From positions 298,312 through 362,311 of the forward strand of contig NZ_JAEFCF010000001.1 in NCBI RefSeq assembly GCF_016405985.1: a stretch of DNA of 64,000 nt, in the 5' to 3' direction. Shown one piece after another: positions 26,857 to 37,664 of this stretch; within the stretch, counting starts at the first letter, position 1; each line of letters opens with the position of its first letter. The notes below the pieces were generated by a model. It worked only from the letters and a program-made list of their open reading frames with translations, was not told where the DNA came from and did not search any database. The stretch is from Paracoccus sp. IB05 (lineage in GTDB: Bacteria > Pseudomonadota > Alphaproteobacteria > Rhodobacterales > Rhodobacteraceae). Made by a program: the position numbers and the translations under genes.

Positions 26857-28370
26857 GTGAAACCGTTCTCGACATCTCCCAGGTCAGCAAAAGGTTCGGC
26901 GCGACGCTGGCGAATGACACTATTTCGCTGAGCCTTGAACGCGGTGAGATCATCGCGCTTCTGGGCGAGAATGGCGCAGGCAAGACGACGCTGATGTCGA
27001 TGCTCTTCGGCCATTATACCCCTGATTCCGGTCATATTTCGGTGATGGGACGGGTGCTGCCGCCGGGGCGGCCCAAAGCCGCGATCCGCGCAGGCATCGG
27101 CATGGTGCATCAGCATTTCTCGCTGGCCCCCAATCTTTCCGTGCTGGAAAATGTGATGACCGGCACCGAGAGCCTCTGGCGCCCGTGGTCTGACCGGGCA
27201 AAGGGCCGGGCGCGGCTCATGGAGATTTCCGCGCGTTTTGGGCTGAAGGTCAGCCCCGATGCGCGGCTTGGTGATCTGTCGGTGGGTGAGCAGCAGCGGG
27301 TCGAGATCCTCAAGGCGCTTTACAATGATGCGAAGATCCTCGTGCTGGATGAGCCGACCGCTGTTCTAACCAATGTCGAGGCCGAACATATGTTCGGAAA
27401 CCTAAAGGATATGGCGCGGCAGGGGCTTTCGATCATCTTCATCTCGCATAAGCTTGACGAGGTGATGGCGACCGCTGACCGGATCGTGGTGCTGCGCGGC
27501 GGGCGTGTGGTGGCAGAGCGCCGGGCGGTCGAGACCTCAAAGGCGGAACTTGCCGGGCTGATGGTCGGGCGTGAGGTGAAGCGGCCTCTGCGCGAGCCGG
27601 CCACCCCGGGTGCGGTGGTGCTGGAGGCAAAAGCCGTCACCCTGCGCGAGGGCGGCGTCGAGCGGCTGAAAGCGGTCGATTTCCATCTGCGCGCGGGCGA
27701 GGTGCTGGGGATCATCGGGGTCTCGGGCAATGGCCAGGCGGCGCTGGCGCGGCTGACCGGGGGGCTTGCGCGGCGCAGCGCCGGCGAGATCACGTTGTTT
27801 GGCCAGCCGGTCGGCGATCTCTCGGTGCGCGAGGTGGTGGGCGCCGGGATCGGCCGCATTCCCGAGGACCGCAACCATGATGGCGTCATTGGCGAGATGG
27901 CGATCTGGGAAAATGGGGTGCTGGAACGGCTGCCGGAATTCACTCGGGGCGGCCTTGTGGACCGCAAGGCGGGGATGGAATTCGCACGCCGGATCATCGA
28001 GGGCTTCGACGTACGCGGGGGCACGCCTGCGAGCCGGATCCGGCTCTTGTCGGGGGGCAATATGCAAAAGCTGATCCTCGGGCGGAACCTGATCGAACAT
28101 CCCAAAATCCTGATCGCCGCGCAGCCGGCACGGGGCCTCGACGAGGGCGCGGTGGCGGCGGTGCATGAGCGCATCCTTGCCGCGCGTCGCGCGGGGACGG
28201 CGGTGCTTCTGATCTCGGAAGATCTTGATGAGGTCATGGCGCTTGCAGACCGCATTCAGGCGATCACCGGCGGCCGCCTGTCGCCGCCGGTCCGCCCGGA
28301 AGGGATCAATGCGCGGCAGCTTGGCCTGATGATGGCCGGCGAATGGGGAGCGGCAGAACATGCGGTTTGA
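26853..28370 (+). CDS. BMP-type ABC transporter ATPase (two nucleotide-binding domains)
   Basis: A 505-residue fused double ATPase of the nucleoside importer type (like YufO). Domain 1 has [16 protein letters not shown], a signature [11 protein letters not shown] and [12 protein letters not shown]. Domain 2 has a degenerate P-loop, [15 protein letters not shown], and [16 protein letters not shown], as usual for such fused ATPases. It overlaps the amidase stop by four bases and the first permease ATG by 11 bp. Together with the following two permeases it forms the complete importer fed by the Tat-exported binding protein. Confidence 0.92.
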   Translation: MSETVLDISQVSKRFGATLANDTISLSLERGEIIALLGENGAGKTTLMSMLFGHYTPDSGHISVMGRVLPPGRPKAAIRAGIGMVHQHFSLAPNLSVLENVMTGTESLWRPWSDRAKGRARLMEISARFGLKVSPDARLGDLSVGEQQRVEILKALYNDAKILVLDEPTAVLTNVEAEHMFGNLKDMARQGLSIIFISHKLDEVMATADRIVVLRGGRVVAERRAVETSKAELAGLMVGREVKRPLREPATPGAVVLEAKAVTLREGGVERLKAVDFHLRAGEVLGIIGVSGNGQAALARLTGGLARRSAGEITLFGQPVGDLSVREVVGAGIGRIPEDRNHDGVIGEMAIWENGVLERLPEFTRGGLVDRKAGMEFARRIIEGFDVRGGTPASRIRLLSGGNMQKLILGRNLIEHPKILIAAQPARGLDEGAVAAVHERILAARRAGTAVLLISEDLDEVMALADRIQAITGGRLSPPVRPEGINARQLGLMMAGEWGAAEHAV

Positions 28371-29409
28371 ACGGCGCGAACATATCCCGCCGGCGCTGGC
28401 GGTGCTGACGCCCCTGATCGCGGTCGCGATTTCGCTGGCGCTTGCGGGCGGGCTGATCGCGCTTGCGGGTGCGCCGGTTCTGACCGCGTTTGGCAAGATC
28501 ATCACCGGGGCCTTCGGCTCGAAACTCGCGGTGACGGAGACTCTGGCGCGTACTGCGCCGCTGATCCTGACCGGCCTCGCCGCGGCGGTCGCCTTTCGCG
28601 CCCGGCTGTGGAATATCGGGGCAGAGGGGCAGCTTTACCTTGGCGCTATCGCCGTGGCGGCGGCGAGCGCGCATCTGTTCGGCGGGTTGCCGGGGGTGGT
28701 GCAGATCCCGCTTCTGTTCGTGACCGGCGCGCTGGCGGGGATGGTCCTCCTGCTGATCCCGCTCTGGCTCCGGCTGCGGTTCCAGGTGGATGAGGTGGTG
28801 ACGACGCTGCTTCTGAACTTCGTGGCGCTTTTGTTTGTCTCGATGCTGATCGACACGGTGCTGAAAGACCCTCTCGCATTCGGCTGGCCGCAATCGGTTC
28901 CGGTCGCCTCGCAGGCCGAACTGCCAAAGATCATCCCGCGCTCGCGCCTCCATATCGGGCTTCTGGTTGCGGTTGTGCTGGCCTTTGTGGTGCATTTCAT
29001 CCAGTCGCGCACGGCTTTCGGGCTGCAATCGAGGGCGGCGGGGCTGAACCCTTCGGGCGCCGCTTTCGCGGGTGTGCCGCTGGGACGGACGCTGCTGCTG
29101 GTCGCGATGCTGTCGGGGGGGCTGGCCGGGCTGGCCGGCGCGGTCGAGGTGATGGGGATCACCTCTTATGTCACGACCGAGCTGTCGCCCGGGTATGGCT
29201 ATTCGGGGATCGTGGTCGCGATGCTTGCCGGGCTGAACCCGCTGGGCGTGGTTCTGGCGGCTTTGTTTACGGCGGTGATGTTTGTCGGCGCCGATGCCAT
29301 GAGCCGCTCGCTCGCGGTGCCGTCTTACATCGCCGACGTGACGGTGGCGCTGTCTTTGCTGACCATGCTGGTTGCGATTTTCTTCACCCAATACAGGATC
29401 CGCAGATGA
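28360..29409 (+). CDS. BMP-type ABC transporter permease 1 (YufP-like)
   Basis: A 349-residue integral membrane protein of the branched-chain amino acid/sugar/nucleoside permease superfamily, with eight to nine hydrophobic stretches. Family-typical blocks are LILTGLAAAVAFRARLWNIG, AEGQLYLGA, VDEVVTTLLLNFVALLFVSM and NPLGVVLAALFTAVMFVGAD. The start overlaps the ATPase end and the stop overlaps the next permease start (ATGA), so the two permeases are translated together in equal amount. Confidence 0.92.
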   Translation: MRFERREHIPPALAVLTPLIAVAISLALAGGLIALAGAPVLTAFGKIITGAFGSKLAVTETLARTAPLILTGLAAAVAFRARLWNIGAEGQLYLGAIAVAAASAHLFGGLPGVVQIPLLFVTGALAGMVLLLIPLWLRLRFQVDEVVTTLLLNFVALLFVSMLIDTVLKDPLAFGWPQSVPVASQAELPKIIPRSRLHIGLLVAVVLAFVVHFIQSRTAFGLQSRAAGLNPSGAAFAGVPLGRTLLLVAMLSGGLAGLAGAVEVMGITSYVTTELSPGYGYSGIVVAMLAGLNPLGVVLAALFTAVMFVGADAMSRSLAVPSYIADVTVALSLLTMLVAIFFTQYRIRR

Positions 29410-30350
29410 GCGATATTCTCGATATCCTCGCCTCGGCAGGACTTTGGGCGGCGGTTCTCAGGATCGCCACGCCGCTGATCTTCGCCACGCTCGGCGCGCT
29501 GTTATGCGAGCGGGCGGGCGTTCTGAACCTTGGCATCGAAGGGATCATGACCTTTGGTGCGATGATCGGCTGGTTCGCGGTCTGGAATGGGGCCGATCTC
29601 TGGACCGGGCTCTTTGTTGCGGCTTTGTCGGGGATGGTGTTCGGGGCGCTGCATGCCGCACTTACGGTGACGCTGGGGCTGTCGCAGCATGTCTCGGGGC
29701 TGGGCGTTACGCTCTTCGCCTCGTCCTTCAGCTATTATCTCTTTCGCCTGCTGGTCCCGGTCGAGGGCACGCCGCCGAAGATCATCCCTTTCCAGCCGCT
29801 GCATATTCCGGTGCTCTCCGATCTGCCGTTTCTTGGTCAGGCCGTCTTTACCCAGACCGCGCCGACCTGGCTCGCGATTGTGCTGGCGCTCGCCCTGGCC
29901 TTCACCCTTTTCCGCACGCCCCTTGGCCTTGCGATCCGCATGACCGGCGAGAACCCGCATGCCGCCGAGTCCCAGGGCATCAACCCGATGGTGATACGCT
30001 ATGGCGCGGTGATCGCCGGATCGGCGCTGATGGCAATGGGGGGCGCGTTCCTCACACTTTCCGCCTTTGACAGTTTCATCCCGACCATGGTCCAGGGCCG
30101 TGGCTGGATCTGCATCGCGCTGGTGGTCTTCGCCTCCTGGCGGCCGGGGCGGGCGCTGGCGGGCGCGCTTCTCTTCGCGTTTTTCGACGCCTTCCAGTTG
30201 CGGCTGCAAACCGTTATGGGCGGCGCGCTGCCCTATCAGCTTTTCCTGATGGTGCCCTTCGTGCTGTCGATCCTCGCGCTTGCGGTGATGGCGCGTCGCG
30301 CGCGGGTGCCACAGGCATTGATGCAACCCTATCGGCGCGGCGAGCGTTAA
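29406..30350 (+). CDS. BMP-type ABC transporter permease 2 (YufQ-like)
   Basis: A 314-residue partner permease. LRIATPLIFATLGALLCERA, then GVLNLGIEGIMTFGAMIGWF, is the hallmark start of this subfamily, followed by SQHVSGLGVTLFASSFSYYL and FLTLSAFDSFIPTMVQGRGW. About eight membrane helices. It ends nine bases before the deaminase ATG, with the ribosome site AAGGAG in between. Nothing odd in length or motif content. Confidence 0.92.
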   Translation: MSDILDILASAGLWAAVLRIATPLIFATLGALLCERAGVLNLGIEGIMTFGAMIGWFAVWNGADLWTGLFVAALSGMVFGALHAALTVTLGLSQHVSGLGVTLFASSFSYYLFRLLVPVEGTPPKIIPFQPLHIPVLSDLPFLGQAVFTQTAPTWLAIVLALALAFTLFRTPLGLAIRMTGENPHAAESQGINPMVIRYGAVIAGSALMAMGGAFLTLSAFDSFIPTMVQGRGWICIALVVFASWRPGRALAGALLFAFFDAFQLRLQTVMGGALPYQLFLMVPFVLSILALAVMARRARVPQALMQPYRRGER

Positions 30351-30359
30351 GGAGTGACC

Positions 30360-31655
30360 ATGTTCGACACCATCATCCGGGGCGCCAATCTGCCCGATGG
30401 CCGCGACGGCTATGATATCGGCATCCGTAAGGGAGAGATCGCGGCGGTGGAAAAGCAGCTGCCCGCCGAAGCCGGTGAAGTGATCGACGCCGCTGGCCGT
30501 CTGGTCTCGCCCGCGTTTTGTGACCCGCATTTCCACATGGATGCGACGCTCTCGCTGGGGCTGCCACGCATGAATGCTTCCGGCACGCTGCTTGAAGGGA
30601 TCGCGCTCTGGGGCGAGCTCCGGCCCAGGCTGACCCGTGAGGCGCTGGTCGAACGTGCGCTGCGCTATTGTGATCTGGCGGTTTCCCAGGGGCTTTTGCA
30701 TATCCGCACCCATGTCGACACCTCTGACCCCCGCCTGGTGACCGCCGAGGCGATGCTTGAGGTCCAGGACCGGGTAAAGGACTATATCGACCTTCAGCTC
30801 GTGGCCTTCCCGCAGGATGGCTATTACCGCATTCCCGAAGGGGTGAAAGCGCTGGAGCGCGCGCTGGATATGGGCGTGGGCATCGTCGGTGGCATCCCGC
30901 ATTTCGAACGCACGATGGAGGAGGGGCGGCTCTCGCTGGAAGCCCAGTTCCGTATCGCGGCGGATCGCGGCCTGCCGGTCGATATACATTGCGACGAGAC
31001 CGATGATCCGCTTTCGCGCCATGTCGAAACCATGGCCGCGCTGACCATCCGCTTCGGGTTGCAGGGCCGGGTGAATGGCTCGCATCTGACCTCGATGCAT
31101 TCGATGGACAATTATTATGTGTCGAAACTGATCCCGCTGATCGCCGAGGCGCAGATGACTGCGACGCCGAACCCGCTGATCAATATTATGCTCCAGGGCC
31201 GGCATGACAGCTATCCGAAACGGCGCGGCATGACGCGGGTGCGCGAGCTGATGGCGGCAGGTGTCAATGTCTCGCTGGGCCAGGATTGCTGCATGGATCC
31301 CTGGTATTCGATGGGCTCGGGCGACATGCTCGAGGTTGCCCATATGGCGGTGCATGTCGGACAGATGGGCGGGATCGCCGAGAAACATCAGATCTTTGAT
31401 GCGGTGACGGTCAATTCGGCAAAGACCATGGGGCTTGACGGCTACGGGCTTTCGCCCGGATGCAAGGCCAATCTCGTGATCCTTCAGGCGGCGGATGTAA
31501 CCGAGGCGATAAGGCTGAAACCAACCCGGCTTTACGTGTTGCGCGAGGGGCGCGTGATCAGCCGCACCGCGCCGCGCCTGCCATCATTGTCGCTGCCCGG
31601 TCGCCCGGCGCAGATCGATCCGGGCCTTGATTACCTGCCGCCCGGCAAGGGCTGA
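30360..31655 (+). CDS. cytosine-deaminase-like amidohydrolase
   Basis: A 431-residue metal-dependent TIM-barrel hydrolase. The metal ligands are H57xH59 in CDPHFHMDAT, the central His in VDIHCDETDD, the His in NGSHLTSMHS, and the Asp in SLGQDCCMDPWY. HIRTHVDTSD and the overall length point to the CodA/cytosine deaminase branch; creatinine deaminase and N-isopropylammelide hydrolase are near relatives. ATG 30360 follows AAGGAG at the right distance; the GTG at 30354 overlaps that site. It is the last gene of the nucleobase importer operon, so imported cytosine or a similar amino-pyrimidine or triazine is the likely substrate. Its end overlaps the convergent LysR gene by 25 bp. Confidence 0.87.
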   Translation: MFDTIIRGANLPDGRDGYDIGIRKGEIAAVEKQLPAEAGEVIDAAGRLVSPAFCDPHFHMDATLSLGLPRMNASGTLLEGIALWGELRPRLTREALVERALRYCDLAVSQGLLHIRTHVDTSDPRLVTAEAMLEVQDRVKDYIDLQLVAFPQDGYYRIPEGVKALERALDMGVGIVGGIPHFERTMEEGRLSLEAQFRIAADRGLPVDIHCDETDDPLSRHVETMAALTIRFGLQGRVNGSHLTSMHSMDNYYVSKLIPLIAEAQMTATPNPLINIMLQGRHDSYPKRRGMTRVRELMAAGVNVSLGQDCCMDPWYSMGSGDMLEVAHMAVHVGQMGGIAEKHQIFDAVTVNSAKTMGLDGYGLSPGCKANLVILQAADVTEAIRLKPTRLYVLREGRVISRTAPRLPSLSLPGRPAQIDPGLDYLPPGKG

Positions 31656-32593
31656 GACGCTCCGGCAACGCCGCCTGCCAGCAGCCTTTCGCGCAGATGC
31701 AGCGCGAGCGGTGACAGCGGGCGGCGTTTGAGATCAAGCAGGTAATAGCGCGAGACGCGGATATCATTGGCGGTTGGCAAGACCAGAAAACCGGCATTGA
31801 GCGGCGGGCGGATCAGCAGTTCCGCCACCTCGTCCGACAAAGGCGCGATGGCATCTGATTGCGCCAGATAGGCGAGCGTCAGCAGGGTCGAGGGGCTGTT
31901 CACCACATTTGCGGGCTCCGAGAGGCCAAGCGCGGCGAATGCCGCCAGCGCCGCCTCGCGGATCGGTGCCCCGCGTTGCTGCATGATCCATTCGTAGGTT
32001 TGCAGCTCGGCCAGCGTCACCACCGGCGCGCGGGAAAGCGGATGCCCGAGCCGCACCATCAGCGCCACTTTCTCATCCTGCAAGGGCAGGATGTTGAAAT
32101 CGCGGCTGTCGAATTCCGGCAGGATCCGTGCCAGCACGAAATCCATCTCGCCCGCCGCCAGATGGGTCAGGAGATCGCGGGATGGCAGCACATCCACGGT
32201 GATATCGGCTGTTGGCGCGGCCTCTTTCACCTCGCGCACCGCCGTTACCAGATAGCGCACCGCAGGCCCTGTCACTGCCCCCACCCGGACCGACCCGCCA
32301 TGCCCATCGCTGAGATTGCGCAGCTCGGTCGCCATCGACCCCATCTCGCGCAGGATCACACGCGCCCGGCGCAGCACCGCGAGGCCTGCCTCGGTCGGCT
32401 CCATCCCCTTGGGCAGGCGGAAGAACAGCGGGGTGCCGATCTGACGCTCGGTCTCGGCCAGCATCCGCGAGGCCGCAGGCTGGGTCATGCCCACCGTCTC
32501 GGCTGCCAGCTGCAACTGGCCGCTCTCGGCGATCTCATGGATCAGCCGCAGCTGGCCTGTCTTCAGCATCAGACGAGACTTGGAGAGGGACAT
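31631..32593 (-). CDS. LysR-family regulator, GbpR-like
   Basis: A 320-residue LysR-type activator/repressor. The N-terminal winged helix-turn-helix is at residues 12-70 (LIHEIAESGQLQLAAETVGM, TQPAASRMLAETERQIG), followed by a ligand-binding domain starting near residue 95 (VRVGAVTGPAVRYLVTAVRE). It is divergent from the ChvE gene, the arrangement known for GbpR, which controls the chvE sugar operon in Agrobacterium and Azospirillum. It therefore probably senses galactose, arabinose or a catabolite and controls the following sugar genes. Confidence 0.87.
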   Translation of the reverse strand: MSLSKSRLMLKTGQLRLIHEIAESGQLQLAAETVGMTQPAASRMLAETERQIGTPLFFRLPKGMEPTEAGLAVLRRARVILREMGSMATELRNLSDGHGGSVRVGAVTGPAVRYLVTAVREVKEAAPTADITVDVLPSRDLLTHLAAGEMDFVLARILPEFDSRDFNILPLQDEKVALMVRLGHPLSRAPVVTLAELQTYEWIMQQRGAPIREAALAAFAALGLSEPANVVNSPSTLLTLAYLAQSDAIAPLSDEVAELLIRPPLNAGFLVLPTANDIRVSRYYLLDLKRRPLSPLALHLRERLLAGGVAGASQPLPGGR

Positions 32594-32742
32594 AACAATT
32601 CCGGTATGCAGACTGCCTGAGATGTCATTTTACCATCATATGGAGGGAAGGCTAGTCTTTCCGCCAGACCGTTGGAGGACGGCACAACACGGGAATCGCC
32701 CTGCCGGACCTGTGCCGCGGCGATACCGAAAGGGAGGAAGAC
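32594..32742. promoter_or_regulatory. divergent LysR/chvE promoter region
   Basis: About 150 bases between the divergent regulator and binding-protein genes. An imperfect 17-bp palindrome GGAAGGCTAGTCTTTCC (32646-32662) is a candidate LysR-type binding site. GGGAGG before 32743 is the chvE ribosome site. Confidence 0.4.
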
Positions 32743-33798
32743 ATGAAGTTCAAAGCAGCCACGGTCGCATTGGCGGTCGGTGCCTCGTTCCTTGCATTCG
32801 GGGCCATGGCCGAAACCATCGGTATCGCCATGCCGACGAAATCCTCGGCCCGTTGGATCGGCGACGGCAATTCCATGGTCGAGCAGTTCAAGGCCGCCGG
32901 TTACGACACCGATTTGCAATATGCCGAAGATGATATCCCGAACCAGCTTGCCCAGATCGAGAACATGATCGCCAAGGGCGTTGACGTGCTGGTGATTGCC
33001 TCCATCGATGGCACCACGCTGTCGAATGCGCTGGAAAATGCTTCGGCTGCCGGCATCAAGGTCATCGCCTATGACCGTCTGATCCGCGACACCGATGCGG
33101 TCAGCTATTATGCCACCTTTGATAATTTCAAAGTGGGCGTGCAGCAGGCGTCGAGCCTGGTGAAGGGCCTGAAAGAGCGTTTCCCGGACCAGAAGCCCTG
33201 GAATGTCGAGCTGTTCGGCGGCTCGCCTGACGACAATAACGCTTTCTTCTTCTATGATGGTGCGATGTCGGTCTTGCAGCCGCTGATCGATGACGGCTCC
33301 ATCGTGATCGGTTCCGGCCAGGTCGGTATGGACAAGGTCGGGACCCTGCGTTGGGACGGTGCCGTGGCGCAGTCGCGGATGGATAACATCCTCTCGGCCA
33401 ATTATAACGACAAGACCGTTCATGGCGTTCTCTCGCCCTATGACGGGCTGTCGATCGGCATCCTCTCGTCGCTGAAAGGCGTGGGGTATGGGTCGGGCGA
33501 TCTGGCGATGCCGATCGTCTCGGGTCAGGATGCGGAACTGCCCTCGGTCAAGTCGATCCTCGCAGGTGAGCAATATTCGACCGTCTTCAAGGACACCCGC
33601 GAGCTGGCGCGCGTCACCGTTGGCATGGTCGATTCCATGCTGAAAGGCGGCGAGCCGGAGATCAACGACACCACCACCTATAATAACGGTGTCAAAGTGG
33701 TGCCGTCTTACCTGCTGGAGCCGGTCGCGGTGGATGCCTCGAACTGGGAAGAAGTGCTGGTTGGTTCGGGCTACTACAAAAAAGAAGACGTTCAGTAA
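32743..33798 (+). CDS. chvE: multiple-sugar-binding periplasmic protein ChvE
   Basis: A 351-residue periplasmic binding protein with a signal peptide ([20 protein letters not shown], cleaved after AMA). Mature blocks are [60 protein letters not shown] and [20 protein letters not shown]. These match ChvE, which binds galactose, glucose, arabinose, xylose and related aldoses and, in Agrobacterium, also presents them to a sensor kinase and to chemotaxis. A structured spacer follows the stop, before the ATPase gene. A strong ribosome site (GGGAGG) and a lower-GC, Asp/Asn-rich coding sequence suggest high expression. Confidence 0.93.
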   Translation: MKFKAATVALAVGASFLAFGAMAETIGIAMPTKSSARWIGDGNSMVEQFKAAGYDTDLQYAEDDIPNQLAQIENMIAKGVDVLVIASIDGTTLSNALENASAAGIKVIAYDRLIRDTDAVSYYATFDNFKVGVQQASSLVKGLKERFPDQKPWNVELFGGSPDDNNAFFFYDGAMSVLQPLIDDGSIVIGSGQVGMDKVGTLRWDGAVAQSRMDNILSANYNDKTVHGVLSPYDGLSIGILSSLKGVGYGSGDLAMPIVSGQDAELPSVKSILAGEQYSTVFKDTRELARVTVGMVDSMLKGGEPEINDTTTYNNGVKVVPSYLLEPVAVDASNWEEVLVGSGYYKKEDVQ

Positions 33799-33818
33799 GC
33801 CTCAGATCCGCAGCCACT

Positions 33819-33874
33819 GACCGCGCCGCCTCCGTCCCTGAAAAAGGGTCCTCCCCGGAGCCGCCGGCGCGGTC
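33819..33874 (+). other. three-tier stem-loop between chvE and gguA
   Basis: Nested inverted repeats: GACCGCGCCG (33819-33828) with CGGCGCGGTC (33865-33874), CTCCG (33830-33834) with CGGAG (33856-33860), and CCCT (33836-33839) with AGGG (33845-33848). It lies directly after the binding-protein gene and has no T tail, fitting an mRNA stabiliser that raises binding protein over ATPase. Confidence 0.65.
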
Positions 33875-33902
33875 ACCTCCCCCCGAACCCCGGAGAATAC
33901 CC

Positions 33903-35470
<1,568 letters not shown>

Positions 35471-35471
<1 letters not shown>

Positions 35472-36658
35472 TGTCGGAAGAAAAGGGAATTCGCGCGCAT
35501 CTCGGCGGGCATTTACGCGAAAACGGCATGTTGCTGGCGCTGCTGGCGATTGTGGCCTTTTTCACCATCCTGTTGCAGCTGCGCGAGCAACCGGTCAATT
35601 TCCTGCAACCGCTGAATATTGCGAACCTCTTCCTGCAAAACGGCCATGTGATCATCCTGGCTCTGGGGATGCTGCTGGTGATTGTCGCCGGGCATATTGA
35701 CCTCTCGGTCGGCTCGGTCGCGGCCTTTACCGGCGCCTTTGCCGCATGGGCGATTGTGACGCTTGGCCTGCCGGTCTGGCTGGCGGTGCCGATGACGCTT
35801 GTGGTGGGGGGGCTGATCGGCGCGGCCCAGGGCTATTGGGTGGCCTATTGGCGGATCCCGTCCTTCATCGTGACGCTGGCGGGGATGCTGGTGTTTCGCG
35901 GCGCCACCATGTGGATGCTGGCGGGCCAGAATATCGGCCCCTTCCCGCGCGAATTCCAGTTCATGGCCAATGGCTATCTGCCTGACCTGACCGGGATCGG
36001 CAAACCGCATGGACTGACGCTGATCCTTTCGGCGGCGGCGATCATGGTGCTGGTCTGGCTGGGGCTGCGCGCCCGGGCCCGCGATGCGGGCTTCGGCATC
36101 GCCCCCGAGCCGATGGGTTTTTTCACCACCCGCATGGTGGTGCTGACGCTGGCCATTGGCTTTGTCGGCTGGCAGCTGGCAAGTTTCCGCGGCTTTCCGG
36201 TCGTTATGGTGATCCTGGTCGTATTGACGGTGATCTATGCGTTTTTCACCGAAAACACCGTCGCGGGCCGCCGTATCTATGCGCTTGGCGGCAATGAGAA
36301 AGCGACGAAACTTTCAGGCATCCGCACCGAACGCATGGTCTTCCTGTGCTTTGTGAATATGGGCGTACTGGCGTCCCTTGCGGGGATGATCGTGACGGCG
36401 CGGCTGAATTCCGCGACGCCCAAAGCGGGGATGGGGTTCGAGCTCGACGCCATCGCCTCGGTCTTTATCGGCGGCGCGGCAATGTCGGGCGGCTCGGGGA
36501 CCATCATCGGCGTCGTGATCGGTGCGCTGATCATGGGCGTGATGAATATGGGCATGTCGATGATGTCGCTGGGCATCGACTACCAGCAGATGATCAAGGG
36601 CCTCGTGCTGCTCGCAGCGGTCTGGTTCGACATTTACAACAAGCAAAAACGGGGCTGA
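35471..36658 (+). CDS. gguB: multiple-sugar ABC transporter permease GguB
   Basis: A 395-residue permease with about ten hydrophobic helices, the family length. Key blocks are NGHVIILALGMLLVIVAGHI, DLSVGSVAAFTGAFAAW, GRRIYALGGNEKATKLSGIR and the C-terminal MGVMNMGMSMMSLGIDYQQM. The first 20 residues are cytoplasmic and charged. Its ATG overlaps the gguA stop. With ChvE and GguA it forms the high-affinity importer for several monosaccharides. Confidence 0.93.
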
Positions 36659-36662
36659 ACCG

Positions 36663-37652
36663 ATGTTCCTCTCGCAAATCCGCCATGAAGACGGCAGCCG
36701 CGCGGTTGTGTTCCGCCAGGGCGATGCCGCGCATATCCTGCCGGGCGTGACCTCGGTGGTGGAGCTGGCCGGGGCCGCGATTACTGCCAGGCGCAGCCTC
36801 GCCGCCGAGGCGATCTCGCGCGGAACCGGCGAGGCGGTTGATCTGGCGGCAGCGCTGGCCGAGGGCCGGGTGCTTTTGCCGGTCGATCACGCCGACCCGG
36901 CGCATCTGCATCTGACCGGCACCGGGCTGACGCATCTGGGGTCTGCGGCCACCCGCGACGCGATGCATGCCAAAGCCGACCCCGACACGCTGACCGACAG
37001 CATGAAGATGTTCCGCATGGGGCTGGAGGGCGGCAAGCCCGCTGAGGGCCGCATCGGGGTGCAACCGGAATGGTTCTACAAGGGCAATGGTTACAACGCG
37101 GTTGCACCGGGTGCGGCGCTGGTCTCGCCGCGTTGCGCGCTGGATGCGGGCGAAGAGCCCGAGGTCGCAGGCCTCTATCTGATCGGCGAAGATGGCACGC
37201 CCTACCGGCTTGGCTGGGCTCTGGCGAATGAGTTTTCCGACCATGTGACCGAGCGCGGCAATTACCTCTGGCTGGCGCATTCGAAACTGCGTCCTGCAAG
37301 CTATGGCCCCGAGATGCGCCTGGGCGATCTGCCGCAGGACATCCAGGGCACCAGCCGCATCCTGCGGGGCGGTGCTGCGATCTGGGAAAAGCCCTTCCTC
37401 TCGGGTGAAGCGAATATGTCCCATTCGGTGGCGAACCTCGAACATCACCATTTCAAATATGATCTCTTCCGCCAGCCCGGCGATGTGCATGTGCATTTCT
37501 TCGGCACCGCCACGCTGAGCTTTGCCGATGGCATTCGCACCGAGCAGGGCGATGTCTGGCAAATCTCGGCGCCGGGCTTTGGCGCCGCCCTCGAGAACCC
37601 GCTTGACCAGCACCCGGCCGAAACCGGGCCGGTCAAAGTCACCCCTCTCTGA
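36663..37652 (+). CDS. gguC: GguC/AraD1-family FAH-fold protein
   Basis: A 329-residue protein of the fumarylacetoacetate hydrolase fold (GguC, also called AraD1 family). Recognisable are LPVDHADPAHLHLTGTGLTH, PEWFYKGNGYNAVAPGAAL, the probable metal ligand region GEEPEVAGLYLIG, and ANEFSDHVTERGNYLWLAHS. Members sit in alphaproteobacterial arabinose/galactose clusters and are thought to work on 2-keto-3-deoxy sugar acids. I infer a dehydratase or related step on 2-keto-3-deoxy-L-arabinonate, which would open the Weimberg-like route to 2-oxoglutarate semialdehyde. It follows gguB by four bases. Confidence 0.85.
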   Translation: MFLSQIRHEDGSRAVVFRQGDAAHILPGVTSVVELAGAAITARRSLAAEAISRGTGEAVDLAAALAEGRVLLPVDHADPAHLHLTGTGLTHLGSAATRDAMHAKADPDTLTDSMKMFRMGLEGGKPAEGRIGVQPEWFYKGNGYNAVAPGAALVSPRCALDAGEEPEVAGLYLIGEDGTPYRLGWALANEFSDHVTERGNYLWLAHSKLRPASYGPEMRLGDLPQDIQGTSRILRGGAAIWEKPFLSGEANMSHSVANLEHHHFKYDLFRQPGDVHVHFFGTATLSFADGIRTEQGDVWQISAPGFGAALENPLDQHPAETGPVKVTPL

Positions 37653-37664
37653 AAGACGCGTCCC

